A stretch of 9,247 bases of DNA, taken from contig JAIRKV010000264.1 of the NCBI GenBank assembly GCA_031259935.1, positions 1-9,247 on the forward strand, given 5' to 3'. Position numbers and translations under genes: made by a program. Shown here piece after piece: positions 1 through 6,095 of the stretch (the stretch's first letter is position 1; each line of letters begins with the position of its first letter). The notes beneath the pieces were generated by a model. That model had not been told where the DNA came from. It did no database searches and was given only the letters and a program-made list of their open reading frames with translations. The DNA is from Prevotellaceae bacterium. GTDB lineage: Bacteria > Bacteroidota > Bacteroidia > Bacteroidales > UBA932.

Positions 1-1077
1 TTTATCTCCAAAATTATTCCATATCCAGCCTTCGGGATAACGCGGCGCCATTTTTGAAAACCTTAATTCATCAGGCGACAAATAAGAATTGTCGAACATG
101 TTAAGATAACACAAAAGCAATTGACGACTGAAAAACTTGTCGTTTGTTGTTTGTGCCGTATGAACCCAATAAGTCGCATTGTTTGCAACTTGCGAGTGCA
201 TGTTCAAAACCAAATCGAAAGCCTTATTTTTTGTAAGTTCATTTATTTGTTGTTTTAGATTTTTAACTTCAACAACAGTCTGTGATTCATCTCTGTCCCA
301 ATTTATTTCCTGATTTACGCCTGTGGAATTTGAGCGCGACAGACCTTCAAAAACGCCGTCGGGATTTGCAAAGGGAACAATATGAAAAATGAAGGATTTT
401 CTGTATGTTTCCGCATTTTTACTGTCGGCAAGCAGCGCTTCTATCAATCCATCGAGATGCCACGAACTTGGCGTTTCGCTTGTATGAGTGCGTGCGTGAA
501 TCCAAACTGTGTATTTGTTTTCGTCGTTTACGGTTTTGTCGGTAACCGTTAAAAGTTGCATCGGCTGACTGTGAAAGCTGTAGCCGAAAGTTTTTATATC
601 TACATCTTTATGCTGTTTCCATTTGTCGATTCTGCTTTGCAAAAACGAATTTGTATATGGAATAAAATAGGCAATATATACGGTGTCGGAATCAAACAGT
701 TTGTGAATTTTTCCTCTTTCGGCTTCGTTTGCTTCAAAACGTTCGAACTTGTAATTATCGTACGAATAAACGGCTCGCAACGGGTCGGTATGTTTGAAAT
801 CGAAATAAATGTATTTGTTTTTTGCGCCTGTCATTCTGAAATAAAACCAGCGCGCGCTTGGCGGCAATGCCGTATCAACAGGATTGTGCGGGTCGAAACG
901 CGATTCAACAATATACGACAGATGCAAGATAGAATCTTTTTCGGATGTTCTGATGTAAACAGAATCTATTTGCGTAATTTTACCCACAGAACCGCTTTCA
1001 AAATCAATATCAAATTTTATCTGCGCATTTGCCGTAAGACTCAATAAAAATGTAATTGTCAAAAAATTTTTTTTCAT
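1..1077 (-). CDS. Secreted M14-type zinc carboxypeptidase (partial, C-terminus off the window)
   Basis: The reading frame starts at an ATG at 1077-1075 and stays open for 359 codons to the window edge, so the C-terminus is missing. Residues 1-19 form a signal peptide with likely cleavage between Ala18 and Gln19, so export is predicted. A beta-rich N-terminal part contains WFYFRMTG (about 77-84), as in M14 enzymes related to cytosolic carboxypeptidases. The zinc site is visible as ARTHTSETPSSW, with His198 and Glu201 as HxxE ligands, and His294 in LNMHS as the third. NPDGV lies at 238-242. The position of the usual Asn-Arg pair that holds the substrate carboxylate (DLNRxW) appears to read NQEINW (255-260), so the pair seems replaced. 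The catalytic Glu of the family would lie beyond the window. The start is 12 bp after the queG stop, suggesting co-transcription. The family call is firm; the substrate is unknown. Confidence 0.85.
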   Translation of the reverse strand, partial: MKKNFLTITFLLSLTANAQIKFDIDFESGSVGKITQIDSVYIRTSEKDSILHLSYIVESRFDPHNPVDTALPPSARWFYFRMTGAKNKYIYFDFKHTDPLRAVYSYDNYKFERFEANEAERGKIHKLFDSDTVYIAYFIPYTNSFLQSRIDKWKQHKDVDIKTFGYSFHSQPMQLLTVTDKTVNDENKYTVWIHARTHTSETPSSWHLDGLIEALLADSKNAETYRKSFIFHIVPFANPDGVFEGLSRSNSTGVNQEINWDRDESQTVVEVKNLKQQINELTKNKAFDLVLNMHSQVANNATYWVHTAQTTNDKFFSRQLLLCYLNMFDNSYLSPDELRFSKMAPRYPEGWIWNNFGDK

Positions 1078-1089
1078 AATATGTATAAT

Positions 1090-2004
1090 TTATCGTTTGA
1101 TGTTTTTTATGTTTTGTTTTATTTTTTCGTATCCGGCGCGCATCAGCGGTGATTTTGCAAATATTTTTTTAAAATCATCTTCGCCTATATTTTCCCAGTC
1201 ATCAAATGACATGTCCAATGTTTCGGCTACAGGTTGAAATTCTTCGTGATTACAGATTTTTGCACATTTGTTGTACGGACATACTTGCAGACATATGTCA
1301 CAACCAAAAAGCCAGCCATGAGACGGAATGTTTATTTCGTTCCTGTTTTCTATTGTTTGATATGCAATGCATTTTTGTGAATTTACGACGTAAGGCTCGG
1401 TAATTGCCGAGTTCGGACAGCCGGCAATGCATTTATTGCAGGCGCCGCAAAAATTGCCTTTTAACGGTTTGTCATATTCCATTTCAATATCAACAATCAA
1501 TTCCGACAGAAATACAAACGAGCCGAAGACAGGCGAAATAAACGCCGCCGACTTTCCATACCAGCCCAAACCTGCACGAACAGCCCATTCACGCTCAAGT
1601 ATCGGAGCGCTGTCAACAAATCCGCGACCGTTGATTTGCGGGAAAGTTTTTTTTAATGAAACAAAAAAGTCATTCAGTTTTTTGCGAATAATTACATGAT
1701 AATCGAATCCCAGCGCATAACGGGCAATTTTGGGAGCAGCAGCGCTTTGACGGGCATCGCTGTTGTAACTTGTTAAAACACAAATAACAGATTTGGCGCT
1801 TTCGACAAGCAGTTGTGGATTTAACCTCTTTTCAAAATGATTTTCCATATAATTCATTGATGCATTGTAGCCCTTGTCGAGCCAGCTTTTCAATACATTT
1901 TTTCTGTTGCCCAAATAATCGGCTCTGGCAATGCCGCAAGCATCAAAACCAAACTGTACAGCCTGACTTTTAACAATTTTTGATATTTCGGATAATGTAC
2001 TCAC
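1090..2004 (-). CDS. queG: Epoxyqueuosine reductase QueG
   Basis: QueG reduces epoxyqueuosine to queuosine at the wobble base of GUN-anticodon tRNAs, using cobalamin and two 4Fe-4S clusters in the cytoplasm. The 304-residue protein shows the family layout: FGFDACGIARA near the N-terminus (18-28), YALGFDYH (96-103), and GRGFVDSAP, with Asp131 as the expected catalytic acid. The ferredoxin-like part has CxxCxxCxxxCP (Cys186, 189, 192, 196), CIAYQTIE (Cys212) and GCDICLQVCPYN (Cys235, 238, 242), enough for both clusters. The length fits the shorter QueG proteins that lack the C-terminal HEAT-like repeats of the roughly 380-residue Bacillus enzyme. The start is GTG (2004-2002): an in-frame TAA lies four codons upstream and the next Met is residue 50, inside the conserved region. 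It appears to be the first gene of an operon with the downstream carboxypeptidase. Confidence 0.95.
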   Translation of the reverse strand: MSTLSEISKIVKSQAVQFGFDACGIARADYLGNRKNVLKSWLDKGYNASMNYMENHFEKRLNPQLLVESAKSVICVLTSYNSDARQSAAAPKIARYALGFDYHVIIRKKLNDFFVSLKKTFPQINGRGFVDSAPILEREWAVRAGLGWYGKSAAFISPVFGSFVFLSELIVDIEMEYDKPLKGNFCGACNKCIAGCPNSAITEPYVVNSQKCIAYQTIENRNEINIPSHGWLFGCDICLQVCPYNKCAKICNHEEFQPVAETLDMSFDDWENIGEDDFKKIFAKSPLMRAGYEKIKQNIKNIKR

Positions 2005-2008
2005 AGTA

Positions 2009-2016
2009 CAAATTTA
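2009..2016 (-). promoter_or_regulatory. Possible -7 box for queG
   Basis: On the minus strand this reads TAAATTTG, a full match to the Bacteroidota -7 consensus TAnnTTTG. It ends only four bases before the GTG start. Transcription from it would begin about at the start codon, giving an essentially leaderless mRNA. No good TTTG -33 box is seen 19-21 bases upstream, so the match may be chance. Confidence 0.3.
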
Positions 2017-2030
2017 GATAATAATTTTCA

Positions 2031-2127
2031 TTGCTGTCCGATAAAGTTTATAATTTATCGAAAATTTACATTATTCGATTGATAATCAAGCGCTGTTTTT
2101 GTTCGTCATTGTGAGGAATGCAACGAC
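2031..2127 (+). repeat. Dispersed repeat, copy A (partner at 8071-8167)
   Basis: These 97 bases align without gaps to 8071-8167 at a constant offset of 6040, with 11 differences by hand count (about 89% identity). The shared part begins at GCTGTCCGATAAAG and runs to the GTCATTGTGAGGA module, a degenerate form of the GTCATTGCGAGGAGCG repeat abundant after ruvB. The copy lies just upstream of the queG start. It is followed by a TTTAAATATTTAAAGA motif (2135-2150) that also recurs at 8612-8627 and, inverted, at 9211-9226. Not coding. Confidence 0.9.
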
Positions 2128-2413
2128 TTAATGATTTAAATATTTAAAGAATGAGTCCTTTGCAAAACTTTCAGTTTATTTCGATTGTTTTATAAACAGA
2201 TTATACTTGCATGAATATTAATATTTTTGTCTTGCAAATGGTTCATCGCATATTCGATACATCTGATTTTTCCAAACAGTTCGGGGACTTCCCCAAGCCG
2301 TTAGGAAATTTCTAATGGCGCTGAAGATTACGCTTCGTTTCGAATGTTATTGCCGACGAAACGATGCAGACAAAGCGAAGTTTCACGATTTAATGCAAAG
2401 AGATTTTTATTTG
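2128..2413. other. Gene-free gap between queG and the aminotransferase, with hairpins
   Basis: No open frame with coding character is seen here. After the AT-rich repeat motif at 2135-2150, the main structure is at 2283-2380. GGGG/CCCC pair at 2283-2294. A 10-bp stem with two G-T pairs and a 3-base loop forms at 2297-2306/2310-2319 (GCCGTTAGGA with TTCTAATGGC). A 7-bp stem CGTTTCG/CGAAACG forms at 2336-2342/2357-2363. The structures lie upstream of the predicted aminotransferase promoter, so they are not in its leader. On the other strand they could lie in a long queG leader. No riboswitch consensus was recognised. Confidence 0.5.
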
Positions 2414-2448
2414 TTTGTGTGCTGTTTTGATATTTAATAATATCTTTG
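2414..2448 (+). promoter_or_regulatory. Probable promoter of the aminotransferase gene
   Basis: TATCTTTG at 2441-2448 matches the -7 consensus TAnnTTTG. A TTTG at 2414-2417 could serve as the -33 box, but the spacing of 23 is a little wider than the usual 19-21. Transcription would start near 2455, leaving a short AT-rich leader of about 35 bases before the ATG at 2491. No Shine-Dalgarno sequence is present. Confidence 0.55.
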
Positions 2449-2490
2449 CGCCGCAAATTAAACTTATTTTATTAAAATTAAAAATAAATT

Positions 2491-3693
2491 ATGCCAAAAA
2501 TTTCAAAGAAAGGTGAATCAATGCCCGCATCTCCCATTCGTAAATTAGTACCGTATGCCGAAGATGCAAAAAGACGTGGAATAAAAGTTTATCATTTGAA
2601 TATCGGACAGCCTGATATTGTTACGCCTCAATTAGCGCTGGAAGCCGTAAAAAAATACGATGCCAAAGTTATTGAATACAGCCATTCGGCAGGAAACGAA
2701 TCGTACCGCAAACGACTTGCAAAATATTATCAGAACGCAGGAATTAACGTTGACGAAAACGATATGATTATAACAACAGGCGGCTCGGAAGCAATTACTT
2801 TTGCAATGATGTCGTGCCTGAACGAAGGCGATGAAATTATTATTCCCGAACCGTTTTACACAAATTACAATGCTTTTGCGCTTCAGGCAGGCATAAAAGT
2901 TGTGCCGATAAAAACTTCCATTGCCAACGATTTTGCGCTTCCTGCCATCGATGAATTTGAAAAAATCATAACTCCGCAAACAAAAGCAATAATGATTTGC
3001 AACCCCAACAATCCTACCGGCTATCTTTATTCGGCTACAGAACTCGAGTCGTTACGGCAGACGGTTTTGAAACACGACCTGTATCTTTTTGCCGACGAAG
3101 TTTATCGTGAATTTTGCTATGATGGCAATTCGCACATTTCGTGCATGACACTTAAAGATATTGAACAAAATGCCGTGATGATTGATTCGGTTTCAAAACG
3201 ATACAGCATGTGCGGCGTACGAATAGGAGCATTGATTTCAAAAAACAGAGATGTTGTGGAAACAGCATTGCGTTTTGCTCAGGCTCGACTGTGTCCGCCA
3301 TCTTACGGACAGATTGCCGCCGAAGCCGCACTTGAAACACCTGCCGATTATTTTACCGATGTTTACAGCGAATATATCATGCGGCGCAATTATATGGTCG
3401 AAGCCCTCAACAGGATAGACGGAGTATACTGCCCCAAACCGAAAGGCGCATTTTACACCGTTGTGAAATTACCCGTTGATGATTCCGACAGGTTTGCGCG
3501 CTGGCTGCTCGAAGAATTTGAATATGAAAAACAAACCGTAATGATAGCGCCGGCAACAGGTTTTTATGCAAGCGAAGGAACAGGAAAAAATGAAGTCCGT
3601 ATTGCGTACGTTTTGAAAATAGACGATTTGAAGAATGCCATAACATGTCTCGAACAGGCATTGAAAGCATATCCCGGAAAAATTGTTGAATAA
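2491..3693 (+). CDS. PLP-dependent class I aminotransferase, aspartate aminotransferase-like
   Basis: This is a fold type I, PLP-dependent cytoplasmic aminotransferase moving amino groups between an amino acid and a 2-oxoacid. The 400 residues cover the full family length. Visible landmarks are GQPD (39-42), TTGGSEA (95-101), NPNNPTG (171-177, with the PLP-contacting Asn174), ADEVY (201-205, Asp202 pairing with the pyridine nitrogen), SVSKRYSMCGVRIG with Schiff-base Lys236 and phosphate-binding Arg244, and NEVRIAY with Arg370 expected to bind the substrate carboxylate. These fit the aspartate/alanine/aromatic aminotransferase group; motifs alone do not settle which substrate is preferred. The start at 2491 is preferred because it follows a short AT-rich leader and -7 box, but a second in-frame ATG at 2521 (residue 11) is possible. 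It is monocistronic and convergent with rpiB. Confidence 0.9.
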   Translation: MPKISKKGESMPASPIRKLVPYAEDAKRRGIKVYHLNIGQPDIVTPQLALEAVKKYDAKVIEYSHSAGNESYRKRLAKYYQNAGINVDENDMIITTGGSEAITFAMMSCLNEGDEIIIPEPFYTNYNAFALQAGIKVVPIKTSIANDFALPAIDEFEKIITPQTKAIMICNPNNPTGYLYSATELESLRQTVLKHDLYLFADEVYREFCYDGNSHISCMTLKDIEQNAVMIDSVSKRYSMCGVRIGALISKNRDVVETALRFAQARLCPPSYGQIAAEAALETPADYFTDVYSEYIMRRNYMVEALNRIDGVYCPKPKGAFYTVVKLPVDDSDRFARWLLEEFEYEKQTVMIAPATGFYASEGTGKNEVRIAYVLKIDDLKNAITCLEQALKAYPGKIVE

Positions 3694-3736
3694 AGGTATT
3701 GCATTTGTTTTAAGTACATTATCATTCAACATGATT

Positions 3737-3758
3737 AAATATTTATAAATAAATATTT
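3737..3758. terminator. Weak A/T-only hairpin between convergent genes
   Basis: A perfect 9-bp inverted repeat (AAATATTTA / TAAATATTT) with a 4-base loop sits between the aminotransferase stop and the rpiB stop and touches the latter's stop codon. Its placement suits a two-way terminator, but the stem has no G-C pair and no clear T-run, so it may only reflect base composition. Confidence 0.3.
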
Positions 3759-4192
3759 CATATCGTACACCGAATCTTGTCAATTCTCCTTTGATGCCGT
3801 CCGCCTTCAAAATCGGTTGACAGAAATTTTTCAACAATTTCTGCAGCTTCGGTTTCCGAAATAAATCGCGCAGGAAGCGAACATATGTTTGCATCGTTGT
3901 GTTTACGCGCAAGAACGGCAATCTCTGTGCGCCAGCAAAGCGCAGCGCGTATTTTTTGATGTTTGTTCAAAGTCATGTTGATACCGTTTCCCGAGCCGCA
4001 AATCGCAATTCCATAATCAACCTCGCCATTTTCGACGGCAAGCGCCAGCGGATGCGCAAAATCGGCATAATCAACGCTTTCCGTCGAATTTGTTCCGAAA
4101 TCAACAATCTCCGTTCCTTTCCGTTTCAATAATTCTATTAAAAACATTTTCAATTGATAACCTGCATGGTCGGCAGCAAATCCTGTTTTCAT
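3758..4192 (-). CDS. rpiB: Ribose-5-phosphate isomerase B
   Basis: RpiB interconverts ribose 5-phosphate and ribulose 5-phosphate in the non-oxidative pentose phosphate pathway (cytoplasm). The 144-residue protein is the normal size for the RpiB/LacAB family and has all expected parts: FAADHAG at the N-terminus (Asp8, His9), VDYADFAHPLA (40-50), YGIAICGSGNGINMTLNK with the catalytic base Cys65, ARKHNDANICSLPAR with His98 and Asn99 for ring opening, and FEGGRHQRRIDKI, whose arginines bind phosphate. The ATG at 4192-4190 is the only reasonable start, since the AADHAG motif begins five residues in. It is transcribed alone, toward the aminotransferase gene. Some family members act on allose 6-phosphate, so strict substrate choice is inferred. 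Confidence 0.95.
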   Translation of the reverse strand: MKTGFAADHAGYQLKMFLIELLKRKGTEIVDFGTNSTESVDYADFAHPLALAVENGEVDYGIAICGSGNGINMTLNKHQKIRAALCWRTEIAVLARKHNDANICSLPARFISETEAAEIVEKFLSTDFEGGRHQRRIDKIRCTI

Positions 4193-4212
4193 TTTTTATC
4201 TTTTATTTTTTG

Positions 4213-4220
4213 CAAAGTTA
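4213..4220 (-). promoter_or_regulatory. Probable -7 box of rpiB
   Basis: On the minus strand this reads TAACTTTG, a match to TAnnTTTG, 20 bases before the rpiB ATG. It is identical in sequence to the -7 box of the divergent promoter at 4296-4303. No convincing -33 TTTG is found at 19-21 bases. The mRNA leader would be about 15 bases, AT-rich and without a Shine-Dalgarno sequence. Confidence 0.5.
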
Positions 4221-4270
4221 CACTAAACCATCAATTTTACATCTTTATGCCCAAAATTTTTTACATAAAA

Positions 4271-4303
4271 TTTGCATTACTGCAAAATAATGTTATAACT
4301 TTG
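4271..4303 (+). promoter_or_regulatory. Strong Bacteroidota-type promoter facing the structured region
   Basis: TTTG at 4271-4274 and TAACTTTG at 4296-4303 are separated by 21 bases, a full match to TTTG-N19-21-TAnnTTTG. It is the best promoter in the window. Transcription would start near 4309 on the plus strand, about 410 bases ahead of the next start codon (4720). The transcript would thus begin with the long hairpin at 4352-4563, either as a leader or as a separate RNA. Confidence 0.7.
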
Positions 4304-4351
4304 CATCGAATAATGTAAATATTGTATGCTTATGATTTACGACAGGTAACA

Positions 4352-4563
4352 GTACGCACATTGTAAAATTTATTGGAAAAAGCGTTTAGCTGATATTTGG
4401 TACTACGAAATCTCAACAATTTCAAAAACTGCCATGAGTAATGCTAATCGCTCACGTCGTTTTCGGCGTGGGCATTTACTTGTTTATTTGGCAGTTTAGG
4501 TAGTTGAGCACCTCGTAGTACGAATAAATTTAGAGTTTGTCCGCGCTTTTTTTATGTGCGTAT
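4352..4563 (+). ncRNA. Candidate structured RNA: long imperfect hairpin
   Basis: Nested inverted segments define one long hairpin. Pairs from outside in: 4352-4361 with 4554-4563 (10 bp, one G-T); 4377-4384 with 4544-4551 (8 bp) or, as an alternative, 4366-4374 with 4523-4531 (9 bp); 4400-4408 with 4513-4521 (9 bp, perfect); 4412-4417 with 4503-4508 (6 bp); 4426-4433 with 4490-4497 (8 bp, perfect); 4437-4444 with 4472-4480 (one bulge); and 4453-4459 with 4464-4470 (7 bp, one G-T, TTTT loop). A consensus promoter lies 50 bases upstream. No known RNA family was recognised: RNase P, tmRNA and retron landmarks are absent, and a 6S-type identity cannot be judged by eye. It could be an RNA gene, a long leader of the 4720 gene, or a palindromic mobile-element remnant. 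Confidence 0.45.
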
Positions 4564-4594
4564 TTTGAAAATAATTTTTTCACACAGGGCAATC

Positions 4595-4660
4595 GGTGGT
4601 AATGTTACTTCTGTAAAACCACCTTAAAAAAACGCAGAACGAGTTTTCGAAAATCGAAAA
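4595..4660 (+). other. Two further hairpins in the leader of the 4720 gene
   Basis: GGTGGT at 4595-4600 pairs with ACCACC at 4618-4623, with an inner TTAC/GTAA stem (4605-4608/4613-4616) closing a TTCT loop. TTTTCGA at 4644-4650 pairs with TCGAAAA at 4654-4660. Neither is followed by a T-run, so they are not simple plus-strand terminators. They extend the folded region toward the start codon at 4720. Confidence 0.45.
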
Positions 4661-4688
4661 GAGTAGAAAAACCAAATATATTTTGTCT

Positions 4689-4700
4689 GCAACAGGAGCG
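4689..4700 (+). repeat. Short direct repeat, left copy (GCAACAGGAGCG)
   Basis: This 12-mer recurs with one mismatch at 5215-5226 (GCAACAGGTGCG). The two copies bracket the gene at 4720-5154, 526 bases apart. Such bracketing could mark the ends of an inserted unit, but a 12-base match is short. Confidence 0.4.
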
Positions 4701-4719
4701 GACGTTAAACTGTAAAGAA

Positions 4720-5154
4720 ATGAATATTAAAAAAATTTTATTATCAGTTTGTTTACTGCTAATCGGCAGCAGTGTTTTTGCACAGTCAAAAGATATTATA
4801 AAAATGTATAATCAGATTGATTCTTTGGAAAATAGACTGTTGGAGTTAAAAAGAGAAAATGATGCGGCGGTTTTACGTTGTCTCGACAACAAAGAGTGGA
4901 TAAGTGGTACAAAAGGTTGTGCAGAAGCATATGGATTACGTGTACAGGGTAGTGACCGTTTATATGGTAGTAACTATTATGAACTTCGCACATACGATGG
5001 AACACTTGCAATGAACTATGCACAGCAAGTTTGCGAATGTATGGTTGGGAAAAAGCACGAAATAGAAGCAGTTGAAACAGCGATAAAACAGATAGAAAGA
5101 AGAATTGAATTACTTAAATATGATAACAAGCCAACACAAAACACAAAAAAGTAA
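4720..5154 (+). CDS. Secreted protein of unknown function with coiled-coil ends and four cysteines
   Basis: This 144-residue protein matches no family I recognise. Residues 1-21 are a signal peptide (MNIKK, hydrophobic core, SSVFA before Gln22), so it should enter the periplasm. Cys11 in the core is not in a lipobox. The mature part has a charged, heptad-like helix at about 27-50, a central region rich in Gly and Tyr (60-100) and a second charged helix at about 111-134. It has four cysteines: Cys54, Cys67 and the pair Cys105/Cys107 (CEC). Spacing suits disulphides between the two halves, or metal binding; this is inference. The gene follows a long structured leader and is bracketed by short direct repeats. 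No terminator was seen before the next gene, 149 bp away. It is likely real, given the clear signal peptide and amphipathic helices. Confidence 0.75.
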   Translation: MNIKKILLSVCLLLIGSSVFAQSKDIIKMYNQIDSLENRLLELKRENDAAVLRCLDNKEWISGTKGCAEAYGLRVQGSDRLYGSNYYELRTYDGTLAMNYAQQVCECMVGKKHEIEAVETAIKQIERRIELLKYDNKPTQNTKK

Positions 5155-5214
5155 ATTTCTGCTCAATATAGTCTTTCTCTACTGCGCAAACACAAACAAA
5201 TCCCGTTCAACGTA

Positions 5215-5226
5215 GCAACAGGTGCG
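5215..5226 (+). repeat. Short direct repeat, right copy (GCAACAGGTGCG)
   Basis: This is the partner of 4689-4700 with one mismatch. Flanking bases are less alike. The gap 5155-5303 around it holds no other gene. Confidence 0.4.
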
Positions 5227-5280
5227 ACACGTATGCCAAGTTAATTAATGTTAATTAAAAAATAATATCAAAAAAAAGAC

Positions 5281-5288
5281 TATTTTTG
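5281..5288 (+). promoter_or_regulatory. Possible -7 box before the small membrane protein gene
   Basis: TATTTTTG matches TAnnTTTG and lies 15 bases before the ATG at 5304. The surrounding sequence is nearly pure A/T and lacks a -33 TTTG, so the match is only suggestive. Confidence 0.35.
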
Positions 5289-5303
5289 TAAAAATATAAA
5301 ATT

Positions 5304-5495
5304 ATGAAAAAGAATAAAATCATATTGTTTTTAATTTTATCTGTCATTCTGGTTTCAACAAGCGCATTTTTCAAATTAAATCAGTTTAGAACGACAGGAA
5401 ACGTTCTGCTTATGGCCGGAACTATAGCAACTTATTTTTTTCTGTTTTTATTGATAAAAGATTATATCAGATTGAAAAAACGGAAGAATGTGTAA
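5304..5495 (+). CDS. Small two-helix membrane protein of unknown function
   Basis: The gene encodes 63 residues. A basic N-terminus (MKKNK) is followed by a hydrophobic segment at about 6-23, a short polar stretch (KLNQFRTTGN), a second hydrophobic segment at about 33-52, and a basic tail (KDYIRLKKRKNV). By the positive-inside rule both ends should be cytoplasmic, with the short loop outside. No catalytic motif is visible and no family is recognised. The frame starts after an AT-rich leader and is followed within 70 bases by the strongest terminator in the window, which supports a real gene. It may be transcribed alone or with the secreted protein gene upstream. Confidence 0.65.
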   Translation: MKKNKIILFLILSVILVSTSAFFKLNQFRTTGNVLLMAGTIATYFFLFLLIKDYIRLKKRKNV

Positions 5496-5560
5496 TTGTT
5501 TTTAGAATATATATTTTTCATTTACATCTGCAAATACATATCTAAAAATATTTTATTGAG

Positions 5561-5598
5561 AAAATCGGCGCAAAAAAAATTTTTGCGCCGATTTTTTT
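5561..5598 (+). terminator. Strong intrinsic terminator
   Basis: A perfect 16-bp inverted repeat (5561-5576 with 5580-5595) has the GC core TCGGCGC/GCGCCGA, flanking A and T runs and a 3-base loop. The plus-strand T-run is at 5592-5598, so it ends transcription from the small membrane protein gene. A and T tracts on both sides let it work on the minus strand too, although no minus-strand gene ends here. Confidence 0.85.
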
Positions 5599-6095
5599 AA
5601 ATACAATACAAACCACACGGCACAAGCGTTATGCCCCTTTACAAAAAGCATACGAAAAAATATAAAACACATCCTAAAATCCGTATGTTTATAAACTGTT
5701 GAAACAGCATTAAAAAAATGTTTAATTAAAAAAATTATAAATGAAATCTTTTTTTTGATTTTAAATTTTCTTTCCCTTATATAAAAATTTTCCATATAAA
5801 ATTAATTTTTAACCCGAATTTTTACCAAAGTTTTCAACATGAAAAATGCCTTGCTCCTGCCGATTTTTATAAACAGATAGCTTTTCAACATTTGTTTATT
5901 TTATCGCATAAATGCATAAAACATAAAACTTTATTTATCCAATTTTTGTTTATTATTTTTTAATAAGAAAAAAAGATGTATTTTCGTATAAATTTTCTGA
6001 CAAGATTAACATTTTATATCCAACAACATCTCTTTTTTTAAAAAAATAAAATGGATTTTTAAATGAGTTTGTTGTTAAAAAAATAAAATAAAAAT
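5599..6095. other. AT-rich gene-free stretch upstream of nadA
   Basis: About 500 bases of very AT-rich sequence. One minus-strand frame (5795-5553) is open but runs through the terminator and encodes a low-complexity Lys/Phe/Ile-rich string, so it is not called. No full TAnnTTTG box was found; TATTTTCG at 5979-5986 and TGAGTTTG at 6064-6071 are one-base misses without -33 partners. The nadA promoter therefore cannot be placed. No repeat of the kind seen after ruvB occurs here. Confidence 0.5.

Noticed and set aside
556..1047. Plus-strand open frame of 163 residues.
   Set aside because: It lies opposite the M14 carboxypeptidase, which has a signal peptide, zinc motif and operon position; the plus-strand product shows no family features.
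2005..2400. preQ1 riboswitch upstream of queG.
   Set aside because: The region was read on the minus strand for the compact preQ1 aptamer and no match was seen. The area nearest queG is occupied by a dispersed repeat.
4411..4509. Integron attC-like site: TCTCAAC at 4411 and GTTGAGC at 4503 resemble R boxes, with an inner stem and spacer.
   Set aside because: The left box breaks the RYYYAAC pattern at its first base, and the pairing continues outside the boxes for many more base pairs, which cassette attC sites do not do. No integrase gene is present.
4309..4720. Retron msr-msd RNA, RNase P RNA or tmRNA.
   Set aside because: No reverse transcriptase gene lies nearby. The RNase P core GAGGAAAGUCC is absent, and no tRNA-like ends are seen for tmRNA.
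5553..5795. Minus-strand open frame of 80 residues upstream of nadA.
   Set aside because: Low-complexity Lys/Phe/Ile-rich product of AT-rich DNA, and its end runs through a strong terminator.
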